DNA of 64,000 nt from Hyphomonas sediminis (lineage in GTDB: Bacteria > Pseudomonadota > Alphaproteobacteria > Caulobacterales > Hyphomonadaceae). This document shows positions 35,082 to 43,377 of this stretch, piece after piece; position 1 is the stretch's first letter, and every line of letters starts with the position of its first letter. The notes under the pieces were generated by a model. That model made no database searches and was not told the DNA's origin. It worked only from the letters and a program-made list of their open reading frames with translations. Position numbers and translations under genes: made by a program. The stretch is from positions 434,001 through 498,000 of the forward strand of contig NZ_JAIEZP010000001.1 of NCBI RefSeq assembly GCF_019679475.1. The letters are read 5' to 3'.

Positions 35082-36332
35082 TTAGCTTTCTTCGCCTTCC
35101 GTGGGGTCACGGGGCACGATTTCAGCGCTGGCCAGCGGGCTTGGCAGGATCGGGCCACGTTCACCCGCCGTCAGAGGCTCGGCCGGCGCCCGCTGGCGCA
35201 CCCGCACGATCATGTAGGCGGCCAGCAGTCCAAGCACGATACCTGCGAATCCGAAGAGGCCGAGCGCCCCGGCCAGACGCATCGCGAGGCCAGAGATCAG
35301 CGGCCCGGCGATCGAGCCGGCAGCCCACACGAATAAAAGTCCGGACATAACCTGTGGAACCTGTCCGGGCGGGGTCCGGTCGATGGCGTGCGACACACAG
35401 ACGCCATAGAAACAGAGCGCCCCTGCGCCCCAGAGACCGATCAGCGCCAGCACGCCGGCTTCCGGCATCACCTGCCCGAACACGGCGATCAGGATCGCCG
35501 CCGCGCCCGCCACGCTGGTCAACCCGGCGATCACCAGGCGCCGGTCGATCGCGTCAGACACCCGGCCCGCCGGCCATTGCACAATCAGCCCACCAAGCCA
35601 GGCTATGGCAACGGCAATCGCGGCCGCTGCCGTGCCGCCGCCCGCCAGGTCGAACTTCTCGAAATACACCGGCAACAGCGCCAAAGTGCCGGTATTCACA
35701 AGGCCCGCCCCGATCACCCCGACCACCGCCGCAGGCGCAATATCGAAGAGCTGGCTCAGCGGCATCGATTTGCGGTCGGGTGGCGGAGGCTCCTTAAGCG
35801 TCGTCAGGCAGGTCGGCACCAGCGCCAGCGCAAGGAATATCCCGGCCCAGACATAAGACCGGCTGTCGAGCGGAGAGAGCCCCGCCAGGAAGAACGGGCC
35901 AACAATCAGCGAGAGCTTGGAAGCGGTGTGATAGACACCCATCACATTTCCGCGAGTGCGCGCCGGAACCGCCTCCCCCAGCCAGCTTTCGATGCTGGTG
36001 AACATGTAGGCGAAGCTGATTCCCTGCAGAACGCGGATCAGCGCCCAGAAGGGCGGCTCCTGAATAAGCGACAGTGACAGGATGCCCGCCGCGCTCACCC
36101 CTGCCCCGGCCGCAAACAGGCGAATGTTCCCCGCCAGTGCCAGCGCCCGGGGCGCCGTCCATGCGCCCAGCATGAACCCGGCTGCATTCATCGCCGCCAC
36201 GAAGCCGATCAACGAAGCGTCGACGCCCAGCCGTTCGAGCCCGAGCGGTGTCAGGATGCCGGTCAGCCCCCCTGCCAGTTGCAGGATCATCACCGACAGG
36301 ATCAGCGCAAGAACAGAGCGTGTATCGGTCAT
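35082..36332 (-). CDS. MFS transporter
   Basis: A 416-residue major facilitator with 12 predicted membrane helices in two sets of six and a charged C-terminal tail (about residues 385-416). Between helices 2 and 3 there is a MFS-like loop; YMFTSIESWLGEAVPARTRGNVMGVYH resembles the YcaD/sugar-phosphate permease branch. The central loop is Pro-rich (KEPPPPDRKSMPLSQL). The substrate is unknown. It lies in the gap between sucC (same strand, 132 bases downstream) and the PhoD-like gene (42 bases upstream), so it may be co-transcribed with the latter. Confidence 0.88.
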   Translation of the reverse strand: MTDTRSVLALILSVMILQLAGGLTGILTPLGLERLGVDASLIGFVAAMNAAGFMLGAWTAPRALALAGNIRLFAAGAGVSAAGILSLSLIQEPPFWALIRVLQGISFAYMFTSIESWLGEAVPARTRGNVMGVYHTASKLSLIVGPFFLAGLSPLDSRSYVWAGIFLALALVPTCLTTLKEPPPPDRKSMPLSQLFDIAPAAVVGVIGAGLVNTGTLALLPVYFEKFDLAGGGTAAAAIAVAIAWLGGLIVQWPAGRVSDAIDRRLVIAGLTSVAGAAAILIAVFGQVMPEAGVLALIGLWGAGALCFYGVCVSHAIDRTPPGQVPQVMSGLLFVWAAGSIAGPLISGLAMRLAGALGLFGFAGIVLGLLAAYMIVRVRQRAPAEPLTAGERGPILPSPLASAEIVPRDPTEGEES

Positions 36333-36374
36333 GGCCTCGTCCGGGCCGGCCCCGCCGGGCCGCGTCAGTCAGGG

Positions 36375-37610
36375 TTAGTTGGCAGCCGGCGTCCGGAAAG
36401 GCACAACCGTCTCATTCACCGTTTCGCCGGTGTCACCCTTGATGGCAAGACGAACCGTTCCGTTTTCCCAGTCAATCTCGATGGCCCCAAAATTGTCCGG
36501 CGCGTAGCCTTCGCCAAGCTGGGCGCTATCGATCTCCGCGTTTGTCTGCGCGAAAGAGACGTTGATAGAGGACGCGGTGATTTCCGACACCGGATAGGGT
36601 AGCGCCGTGTCGCTTTGGTAGAGAAAAGCCGTGTGCCTGTCGCCGGATACGAAGACCACACCCTCCGCCTCGGTCTCAGAAATCAGCCCATACAGACGCT
36701 CCTGCTCTGCCGGCAGACGGGACCAGGCTTCGAAGCCATGGCCATCGGTCGGCAGGATCTGGATGGAAGAAACGACCAACCGCAGGTCGGCTGGCTGCTG
36801 CAGCTGGTTTTCAAGCCAGGTCCACTGGTCATTGCCCAGCATGTCCTGCCCCTCGGAACTAGACGGAACGTACCGCTCCTTACCTTTCTTGCCCCATTCA
36901 TCGGTCGGCGTAAGGGGTGAGCGGAAGAATCGCGTGTCCAGCATGATCACCTGAACCCGCTGCCCCTCCGGCCCGAAGGTGCGGGCGTAATAAGTACCCG
37001 GCCAGGCGCCGACATCCTCGTTCTCGAGGCCCCAGAAGCGTTCATGGATACGCTCTGCCAGCCGGCGGAACGGAAATTCGCGGCCCGCATCATTGGCGCC
37101 GTAATCATGGTCGTCCCACGCTACCATCATCGGCAGCCGGGCGCGCACGGCCTGAAAGTCAGCGCGGGCGGCAAGATCTGAAAAACTCTCGCGCAGCTCG
37201 TCCAGCGTCGCCTGATTGCTGATATAGCCCTTCCCGTTCATGTCGCCATACACATTGTCGCCGATCATCAGGAAGAGGTCGGCTTGTTCTCCGGCGATGG
37301 TCTGCATGACCCGGCTTTCGGGGCGTTCTTCATCAAGGCAAGAGCCGACGAGGATGCGGGTCAGGATGTCCCCCTGCCCTGGCAGCGACACGCCCCTGGG
37401 CGCGCGCGGAAAAAAGTCTTCCGGGAGGGTGCGGTAATAGAGTTCGAGGGCCGCTTCCGCGCTCGGGGGCGAGAGCAGTTCAGTGGGGAGCACGGCGACC
37501 TGACCAGCAGGATGTTCTGCCTCAGGGTCCGGCGCCGGAGTCGGCGTCTGACAGGCCGCCAGAATGAGAATGGCACCAGAAATAACCCCAAACGCCCCGA
37601 ACTGTCCCAT
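36375..37610 (-). CDS. alkaline phosphatase D-like metallophosphoesterase, lipoprotein
   Basis: A 411-residue exported enzyme of the PhoD family. The signal peptide ends in a lipobox-like ILAAC at Cys20, so it is probably an outer- or inner-membrane lipoprotein. Metal-site motifs of the family are present: VGSCLDE, FLMIGDNVYGD, MMVAWDDHDYGAND, VIMLDTRFFR and VVFVSGDRHTAFL. PhoD-type enzymes hydrolyse phosphodiesters or phosphomonoesters for phosphate supply. AAAGGAGG precedes the start at a good distance. No Pho box was recognised. Confidence 0.9.
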   Translation of the reverse strand: MGQFGAFGVISGAILILAACQTPTPAPDPEAEHPAGQVAVLPTELLSPPSAEAALELYYRTLPEDFFPRAPRGVSLPGQGDILTRILVGSCLDEERPESRVMQTIAGEQADLFLMIGDNVYGDMNGKGYISNQATLDELRESFSDLAARADFQAVRARLPMMVAWDDHDYGANDAGREFPFRRLAERIHERFWGLENEDVGAWPGTYYARTFGPEGQRVQVIMLDTRFFRSPLTPTDEWGKKGKERYVPSSSEGQDMLGNDQWTWLENQLQQPADLRLVVSSIQILPTDGHGFEAWSRLPAEQERLYGLISETEAEGVVFVSGDRHTAFLYQSDTALPYPVSEITASSINVSFAQTNAEIDSAQLGEGYAPDNFGAIEIDWENGTVRLAIKGDTGETVNETVVPFRTPAAN

Positions 37611-37678
37611 TCCGTCCTCCTTTTGACACAGAATGACACCCTAACGACACTTCATGACAGGTATATGCCCCGCTTCGC

Positions 37679-38242
37679 TCATACCGTGAAGAACAGGTGC
37701 CACATCAACCGACCCGGCAGGAAGGTGAACAATCCGGCCACCAGCATCGCGCCGATGAACATCTCCGTCATATGCTTCCGATGCACTGCAATCTTCTTCC
37801 GACGGGCTGCGGCTACGCCTATCGGCAGCATGATAACAGTCCAGGCCGACAGAGCATGAATAAAGCTGAAGCTGCCGGGATTGATGGTCTTCAGGAAGAA
37901 TGAGCTGATCGCCGTCACCGCCATCGTCACCACCCAGACATAGCCGAGCGTGCGGTGCATGGTGCGTCCCTTCACGCCCGCCAGCAGGATGCAGCCGATC
38001 ACAAAGGTGATGATGGCGCCGGCCACATGGGTCTGCAGGATTAGTGGCGATTCCAGCAGCGGCGTGAAATCCACGCGGAACCGAACATCACCCCTTTCCC
38101 GCAGGATGATGTGGCTGAGAACCACGTATCCTGTAATGGCCGCAGCAATTGTCAGCTTGTTGCCATGCCGGGTCCGCAGGCGCTTGAACAGGCCTTCACG
38201 GTTCGGGGCGGCTGGCAGGGTGTCGGTCGTTGCGGTGTTCAT
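37679..38242 (-). CDS. DUF2306 membrane protein
   Basis: A 187-residue inner-membrane protein with about four hydrophobic helices (around 30-47, 71-93, 104-122 and 127-145, plus a C-terminal helix). DUF2306 traits are QTHVAGAIITFVIGCILL and GRTMHRTLGYVWVVTM, with conserved His pairs (H72, H96, H129, H155) that could bind haem or metal, and AVHRKHMTEMFIGAMLVAG near the end. The function of the family is unknown. It is divergent from a LytTR regulator, an arrangement I recall for this family, so it may be its target. Confidence 0.85.
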   Translation of the reverse strand: MNTATTDTLPAAPNREGLFKRLRTRHGNKLTIAAAITGYVVLSHIILRERGDVRFRVDFTPLLESPLILQTHVAGAIITFVIGCILLAGVKGRTMHRTLGYVWVVTMAVTAISSFFLKTINPGSFSFIHALSAWTVIMLPIGVAAARRKKIAVHRKHMTEMFIGAMLVAGLFTFLPGRLMWHLFFTV

Positions 38243-38359
38243 GGGAGGGCTCCTGTTCGGGCATCCGGCCTCGCCCGGCCGGCTCTGATGCCCCCAATTT
38301 GCCGAGCCTCAGAAAGCTCGCCACGCAGAGTGCGTGTCCGGTCTGGAATCCTTCGCGAA

Positions 38360-39163
38360 ATGCAGCCAGAACGGCTCACGAAGCGCGAAATGCGAGGGGT
38401 TTTTCGTTTGCGAAACGCAGCTGAATGGGCACGGCGCGGCCGGGAAATCGGGATCTACGCCCTGATCGGCGGATTCCTGACAGTAATTCGCCCCTATAAC
38501 GGGTCCGGCAACCTGCCCCTCTGGGCGGCGTACCTATTCTGGACCGGCCTCGTCATCGCCGGCAGCTACACCGCAGAGATGACCCGGATCACCCTGGAGC
38601 GCAGCGGCGCCCGCCTGCCCCTGCCGATCTTGCTCGCGGTGGTCTCGGTGACCTCGGCGCTCACGGTTACGGCGCTGATCATCCTGCTCGAATACATGGT
38701 ATCAGGACGCCTATTCTCCGCCGGTCAGCTACCACATCTGTTCGGCCTGGTCTGGGTGATCGCCGCCGCCATGACTGCGGTCGGTTTCATGATAGAGCGC
38801 ACGGTTCTCGCCCCGGTCTCCGAACCCGTGCCGGGCGCCAGCCCGGAGGAGACGTTCCTGTCACGGCTGCCAGTGAAATACCGGACGGCGAAGCTCTACG
38901 CGGTTTCCTCCGAAGATCATTACCTCAGGGTCCATACCAGCCATGGCGAGGAGCTGATCCTGATGCGGCTGGCCGATGCGATGCGGGAGCTTGCCGGCGC
39001 AGACGGGCTTCAGGTTCACCGGTCCTGGTGGGTGGCAAAGGGCGCCGTTACCGACACGCGCAAACAGGGCGGCAAGCTGAGCCTCGTTCTCGCCTCCGGC
39101 AAGGAAGCGCCTGTTTCCAGGACATTCCTGCCCGAGGTAAAAGCTGCGGGCCTCGCGGCCTAG
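38360..39163 (+). CDS. membrane-bound LytTR-family transcriptional regulator
   Basis: A 267-residue protein: four transmembrane helices in the N-terminal half (about 30-45, 54-72, 92-116 and 128-148) and a C-terminal LytTR DNA-binding domain (about 170-262) with LYAVSSEDHYLRVHTSHGEE, MRELAGADGLQVHRSWWVA and GKLSLVLASGKEAPVSRTFL. The DNA-binding domain is attached directly to the membrane part, so it may sense a membrane or ligand signal without a kinase. ATG 38360 is chosen; Met11 at 38390 is an alternative. It is divergent from DUF2306 and shares CTAG with the TAXI gene. Confidence 0.85.
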   Translation: MQPERLTKREMRGVFRLRNAAEWARRGREIGIYALIGGFLTVIRPYNGSGNLPLWAAYLFWTGLVIAGSYTAEMTRITLERSGARLPLPILLAVVSVTSALTVTALIILLEYMVSGRLFSAGQLPHLFGLVWVIAAAMTAVGFMIERTVLAPVSEPVPGASPEETFLSRLPVKYRTAKLYAVSSEDHYLRVHTSHGEELILMRLADAMRELAGADGLQVHRSWWVAKGAVTDTRKQGGKLSLVLASGKEAPVSRTFLPEVKAAGLAA

Positions 39164-40455
39164 AGGGCGATATCGGTTACCGGCTCGGTCGAGCTGAGCA
39201 GTCGCTTCACGAACTCGATATGGCTGCGCAGCTGGTAGAGGTCTTCATTGTAAGACAGCGGCACTTCCAGCTTGCCGACCTCCACTTGCAGCTTTTCCAG
39301 TGACCGGAGCACGCCGGAGCGCGCCTCGCCGGGCGCAAGCGCCCTGCCCTTCTCTTCCAGCTCCCGCAGGTCTTCATACCAGACGTATATCTTCCGGCGG
39401 ACGCGCCAGCGATAGATCGGCGGGGCGGCCCGCACGAGCGGAATAGCGAGCGTCAGCAGCGGGATTGCGAGCACCCAGGCCCGGTCCAGAAAGTTTGCGA
39501 CGCTGAACGGAAAGTAGCGCCTCAGGAAGGAAGGCCCATCCTGATAATAACGGGCAACCTGCTTGCTGACCGGCAGGTCGACATTGACCATGTTCGGAAA
39601 CTCGCCGCCCTCGGTGAACACGCTCGGCTCGGAATGAACCAGCACGGCCGAATCCAGCAGCAGGGCCTCAATCGCCGGATGGACATCCTTGCGTACGGTC
39701 AGCTGAGCGATCGCGGCCACCAGTGGCACATCCTCAGCCGGAATGTCGGCGCCAACATCAATCACGCCGCGGATCAGCGTTACCGAGGATAGTGCCTCTT
39801 CCCGCCGGGCAAGCGCCTCGGCCCGCTCGAATGACAGCAGGCGAACTTCATTCGAACGCATCAGCGCCTGAATGTAGGGCGCATCTGCCGCCGCCGCGAA
39901 AGCGGCTGCGTCAATCTCCCCGGCAAACAGGGCTGCCTGGGAATCCGTGCTGCCAAGCTTCTGGCGAGCCGCCTCCGGCCAGGCGCCGCCATATTGCTGC
40001 TGGATCGAGAGCGCCAGCGCGCGGGTGCCCGAGCCTTCGGCGCCAATGGAAAGACGCGCGCCCCGAAGGTCTGAAAAGCTCTGCGCAGGATAATCGGCCC
40101 GGACGAATATCCAGAAGGGCTCCTCAAAGATACCGCCGGCAGAGCGGAGGATTTCTGCGTCTTCTGAGCGGGCGAGGCCGCCCTGAACGATGGCCACATC
40201 GGCCACCCCCTCTTCCAGCAAGCGCAGATTATCGATGGAGCCGGCCGTGTCGACGAGTTCGACTTCAATGCCCTGATCTTCGAGCAGCCGCTGATAGCGC
40301 TCCGCATAGGCATGATACGCGCCGCCTGGCGCGCCAGCGGCAAATTTGATCTTTCCGGGAGGCGCCGGGTCCATTGCCGACAAAGCCCATACGAAACCGA
40401 TGAGCGCGACCACGATCAACGGCCCATAGATTTTCCAGAAGTCCCTGCCCGGCAT
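39160..40455 (-). CDS. TAXI-family solute receptor with C-terminal membrane anchor
   Basis: A 431-residue protein. An N-terminal helix (about 10-27, signal or anchor) is followed by a TAXI-type TRAP substrate-binding domain (about 33-310: KIKFAAGAPGGAYHAYAERY, ADVAIVQGGLARSEDAEI, EGSGTRALALSI). A second membrane helix lies near 325-345, with a roughly 90-residue charged cytoplasmic tail (RRKIYVWYEDLRELEEKGRA). Typical TAXI receptors are soluble and encoded beside fused DctQM permeases; neither holds here. It may be a sensor rather than a transporter part. It shares the CTAG stop overlap with the LytTR gene. Confidence 0.85.
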   Translation of the reverse strand: MPGRDFWKIYGPLIVVALIGFVWALSAMDPAPPGKIKFAAGAPGGAYHAYAERYQRLLEDQGIEVELVDTAGSIDNLRLLEEGVADVAIVQGGLARSEDAEILRSAGGIFEEPFWIFVRADYPAQSFSDLRGARLSIGAEGSGTRALALSIQQQYGGAWPEAARQKLGSTDSQAALFAGEIDAAAFAAAADAPYIQALMRSNEVRLLSFERAEALARREEALSSVTLIRGVIDVGADIPAEDVPLVAAIAQLTVRKDVHPAIEALLLDSAVLVHSEPSVFTEGGEFPNMVNVDLPVSKQVARYYQDGPSFLRRYFPFSVANFLDRAWVLAIPLLTLAIPLVRAAPPIYRWRVRRKIYVWYEDLRELEEKGRALAPGEARSGVLRSLEKLQVEVGKLEVPLSYNEDLYQLRSHIEFVKRLLSSTEPVTDIAL

Positions 40456-40551
40456 GCCGCCTCGTCCCTGCTATTGCTGCCCCAGTTCCAGCCGTCGCCA
40501 TTAGAACTGCCGTGGGCGCAGTTGCAACCGGCGCCGCGGGGAGAATGAGGC

Positions 40552-41016
40552 TCATGCCTTGTGATAGGGCGTTCCGGCAAGGATTGTCATCGCGCGGTAA
40601 ATCTGCTCGGCGAGCATCGCGCGCACCAGCCTGTGGGGCCAGGTCTGCACGCCGAAGGCCAACGTTTGGGGCGCCGCAGCGCGCACCTCCTGCGAATATC
40701 CTTCAGCCCCACCAATCAGGAAACAGGTGTCGCGCAAGCCATCATCGCGCAGGCGAGAAAGGCGCGACGCGAATGCCCCAGAGGTCAGGTTCTCGCCGCC
40801 CTCGTCCAGGCGAATGATGCGGGCGCCGTCCGGGATCCGCGCAAGCAGCCGCGCGCCCTCAGCATCCATGCCGCCGCCACTGGCAACTTCCGCCTCGTCT
40901 GGTCCCTTGAACCCCAGACCGCGCGCCATGGCGCCTGCGCGTCGCAGATAATCATCGGTGAGATCGCGTTCCGGCCCGTCCTTAAGGCGGCCGACGCCGA
41001 GAATCTGGAGGCGCAT
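40552..41016 (-). CDS. rlmH: 23S rRNA pseudouridine(1915)-N3 methyltransferase RlmH
   Basis: A 154-residue SPOUT methyltransferase that modifies pseudouridine 1915 in helix 69 of 23S rRNA. Motifs: an N-terminal MRLQILGVGRLKDGPERDL, RIIRLDEGGENLTSGAFA, the SAM knot CFLIGGAEGYSQEV and the C-terminal RAMLAEQIYRAMTILAGTPYHK. It is encoded immediately after rsfS, a conserved arrangement of ribosome-assembly genes in many bacteria. Length and C terminus are standard. Confidence 0.97.
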   Translation of the reverse strand: MRLQILGVGRLKDGPERDLTDDYLRRAGAMARGLGFKGPDEAEVASGGGMDAEGARLLARIPDGARIIRLDEGGENLTSGAFASRLSRLRDDGLRDTCFLIGGAEGYSQEVRAAAPQTLAFGVQTWPHRLVRAMLAEQIYRAMTILAGTPYHKA

Positions 41017-41019
41017 GCC

Positions 41020-41418
41020 TCAGGTCGCGTTGGAGCGATGGGCCGATTTGTCGGACGCCCAGATCTTCTCGAGATTGTAGAATTCACGCACTTCGGGGCG
41101 GAACAGGTGAACAATCACATCGCCTGTATCGATCAGCACCCAATCAGCATTGGGCATGCCTTCGACGCTCGGCGTACGCCCGGTCAACTTCTTCACTTCT
41201 TGTGCGACATGGTCTGCGAGCGCCGCAACGTGGCGGCCGGAGCGCCCGGATGCGATGATCATGAAGTCAGCAAGGGACGATTTGCCCTGCAGTTCCACAA
41301 CGATCAGATCCTCGGCCTTGTCGTCTTCGAGGAGTTTGGAGAGCGCGTCAGCAATCGACCTGATCTCGTCGAGCGTGGCGTTTTTCGGGGGTTGGACCCG
41401 TGAGGTGGCGGATGACAG
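41020..41418 (-). CDS. rsfS: ribosome silencing factor RsfS, probable CTG start
   Basis: RsfS binds uL14 and blocks 30S-50S joining under starvation. The core is LQGKSSLADFMIIASGRSGR, TPSVEGMPNADWVLIDTGDV and HLFRPEVREFYNLEKIW. The longest ATG/GTG/TTG-initiated form (GTG 41298) would lack the conserved first helix. The frame continues upstream through LSKLLEDDKAEDLIVVE, which is standard RsfS, to an in-frame TAA at about 41430. No ATG, GTG or TTG occurs there. CTG at 41418 lies eight bases after AAGGAG (41432-41427), giving 132 residues, a normal length. I therefore propose CTG initiation; the start is inference. Confidence 0.85.
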   Translation of the reverse strand: MSSATSRVQPPKNATLDEIRSIADALSKLLEDDKAEDLIVVELQGKSSLADFMIIASGRSGRHVAALADHVAQEVKKLTGRTPSVEGMPNADWVLIDTGDVIVHLFRPEVREFYNLEKIWASDKSAHRSNAT

Positions 41419-41444
41419 GGCAAGGGCTCCTTATTTGGTTGGTC

Positions 41445-41475
41445 GTTGAAACTACCATGTATGGGCGATTTCAAC
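41445..41475. repeat. 7-bp inverted repeat in the rsfS/BON divergent region
   Basis: GTTGAAA (41445-41451) and TTTCAAC (41469-41475) flank 17 bases, just upstream of the rsfS ribosome site. It may be an operator or leader hairpin. The rest of the 220-bp divergent region (41419-41638) holds no gene and no convincing -35/-10 pair. Confidence 0.3.
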
Positions 41476-41638
41476 CAGCAAAAAGCCTTTATCCACCTGC
41501 TGACCGGGCAAGATGCAGCCGGTTAACCGCACGGCCACGTTCAGACAGGATACAGGGATTTAAATGTAAGTTGCCAGAAAATCGCCGTATCTTGCAGCGA
41601 TGTAATAGGTTCCCCGCCTTCCCAAAGTCAGGATCTGT

Positions 41639-42331
41639 ATGATGCGTGCCCCTCTCTTGCTTCTCCCTCTGATTGCTCTCCTGCCGCTTAGCAATTGCGC
41701 GGTGGCCGCGATTGGAACGGCAGGCGCCGTCGGGCTCGCCGCCAGCAAGGACCAGACGATCGGCCAATCTCTGGACGACACCGCTGCCTCAAACCAGATC
41801 AAGACCTGGCTGCTGACCGAAAGCACCGCGCGTTTCAGCGAAGTGGATGTGGAAGTCGCCGGTGGCCTCGTCCTGCTCACCGGCCGGGTCTACGGGGCCG
41901 AGGATCGCACCCTTGCCGAAGGTTTCGCTTGGCGCTCGGCCTACACCCAGGATGTCGCCAATGAGCTGAAGATCGAACAGCCGGGCGGTTTCTTTGCCAA
42001 CGTCTCGGACGAGGTGATCTCGGGCCGGGTACGCGCGCGCCTGATCGGCTCCAGCAAGGTGAAAAGCGTGAACTACAATGTCGAGACCTATGACGGGGTC
42101 GTCTACCTGATGGGCGTTGCTCGCACGTCCGAAGAACTGCGCAAGGCCGCCGAGGAAGCGAGCCTTGTTGGCGGCGTGAAACAGGTGGTCTCCTATGTTC
42201 GCGTCGTTGAAGAAGTGCAGCGTCCTGCAGCGCCAACGACGCAGATGCCGCCTGCCCCCTCTTATCAACCGCAGCCAGGCAGCGCATATGAAAGCGAAGC
42301 GCTGCCCGAACTTCGCGGCGTAAGTTATTGA
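41639..42331 (+). CDS. BON-domain lipoprotein
   Basis: A 230-residue exported protein with two BON domains (about residues 47-115 and 120-195) that are expected to bind phospholipid or the envelope. The signal peptide ends LPLSNC at Cys20; Asn before Cys is unusual but the rest fits a lipobox. Domain hallmarks are VDVEVAGGLVLLTGRVYG in the first and VETYDGVVYLMGVARTSEE in the second. This is the DolP/YraP-like architecture, linked to outer-membrane integrity in enterobacteria. The C terminus is Pro/Gln-rich and disordered. It precedes gshB by 65 bases. Confidence 0.88.
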   Translation: MMRAPLLLLPLIALLPLSNCAVAAIGTAGAVGLAASKDQTIGQSLDDTAASNQIKTWLLTESTARFSEVDVEVAGGLVLLTGRVYGAEDRTLAEGFAWRSAYTQDVANELKIEQPGGFFANVSDEVISGRVRARLIGSSKVKSVNYNVETYDGVVYLMGVARTSEELRKAAEEASLVGGVKQVVSYVRVVEEVQRPAAPTTQMPPAPSYQPQPGSAYESEALPELRGVSY

Positions 42332-42366
42332 GCCGGAAGCGGGCGGGGCCGGTCCCCCTCCACTGA

Positions 42367-42387
42367 CCTTCCGGCAAAGCCGGAAGG
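42367..42387 (+). promoter_or_regulatory. hairpin enclosing the gshB ribosome site
   Basis: CCTTCCGGC and GCCGGAAGG pair perfectly (9 bp) around AAA. The 3' arm contains GGAAGG, the only good ribosome-binding sequence before the GTG at 42397 (9-base spacing). When folded, gshB initiation would be hindered. It could also be a terminator for the BON gene, but no U tract follows. Role is inference. Confidence 0.45.
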
Positions 42388-42396
42388 AAAGACCGC

Positions 42397-43350
42397 GTGA
42401 CGCTTCGTATTGCCATCCAGATGGACCCGCTGGAGCGGGTGAACATCGACGGGGACACCACATTCGCCCTGGCCGAGATCGCACAGGCGCGCGGCGCCGA
42501 GATATTTGTCTATGGCCCGGCGGATTTGTCGATGTCGGGCAAAGGCCGCATCACGGCCTGGGCGCGTCCGGCAAAGGTGCAGCGGGTGCGCGAAACCCCC
42601 GGTATCTTTGGCGAATATGTCCGCCTTGATCTTGCGAGCGATGTAGATGTCGTCCTGATGCGGCAGGACCCGCCATTCGACCTTGCCTACATCACGGCCT
42701 GCCACCTTCTGGAGGCCATCTCCGGACAGACGCTTGTGGTCAACGACCCGGCAGGTGTCCGCTCAAGCCCGGAGAAAATTTTTCCGCTCATGTATCACGA
42801 TCTGATGCCGCCGACGCAGGTGACGCGGGACAAGGCAGTGATCGATGCGTTTCGCGACGAGTACAGAGACATCATCGTCAAGCCGCTCTACGGGCATGGC
42901 GGCGCCGGAGTATTCCGCCTGACGTATGAAGATCCCAATCTCGACTCCCTGTTGGAACTGTTCCTGTCAAAATCGCCTGAGCCGGTGATGGTGCAGGCCT
43001 TCCTGCCTGCCGTGTCTGAAGGCGACAAGCGCATCATCTTGATCGATGGCGAGCCGGCTGGCGCCATCAATCGCAAACCGAAATCCGGCCAGGTGCGGTC
43101 CAATCTTGTTGTTGGCGGAACGGCGGAAGCCACTGAGCTGTCTCCGGCAGACCTGAGAATCTGCGAGGCGATCGGACCGGAGCTGCGCCGCCGCGGCCTG
43201 ACCCTTACCGGCATCGATGTGATCGGCGGGCGCCTGACAGAGGTGAATGTGACATCGCCGACGGGACTTCAGGCCCTGAAACGCCTCTCCGGCATTGATG
43301 CTGCTGCCAAATTCTGGGACGTTGTGCAGGCAAAGCTTGCTGGCGCCTGA
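42397..43350 (+). CDS. gshB: glutathione synthetase
   Basis: A 317-residue ATP-grasp ligase that joins gamma-glutamylcysteine and glycine. Features: N-terminal MTLRIAIQMDPLERVNIDGD, VLMRQDPPFDLAYITACHLL, VNDPAGVRSSPEKIFPL, the nucleotide loop IIVKPLYGHGGAGVFR, and C-terminal GIDVIGGRLTEVNVTSPTGL. Start is GTG 42397 behind a hairpin that sequesters its ribosome site. The glutathione it makes would serve the two GSTs encoded in this window, but there is no direct link. Confidence 0.97.
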   Translation: MTLRIAIQMDPLERVNIDGDTTFALAEIAQARGAEIFVYGPADLSMSGKGRITAWARPAKVQRVRETPGIFGEYVRLDLASDVDVVLMRQDPPFDLAYITACHLLEAISGQTLVVNDPAGVRSSPEKIFPLMYHDLMPPTQVTRDKAVIDAFRDEYRDIIVKPLYGHGGAGVFRLTYEDPNLDSLLELFLSKSPEPVMVQAFLPAVSEGDKRIILIDGEPAGAINRKPKSGQVRSNLVVGGTAEATELSPADLRICEAIGPELRRRGLTLTGIDVIGGRLTEVNVTSPTGLQALKRLSGIDAAAKFWDVVQAKLAGA

Positions 43351-43377
43351 CGCCTGATCCATTCTTGGGGAATGCTT

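Noticed and set aside
40265..40555. 96-codon frame that overlaps the rlmH stop as ATGA and runs into the TAXI gene
   Set aside because: The coupling-like overlap was tempting, but the product turns Arg-rich out of frame with the well-supported TAXI protein and has no recognisable domain.
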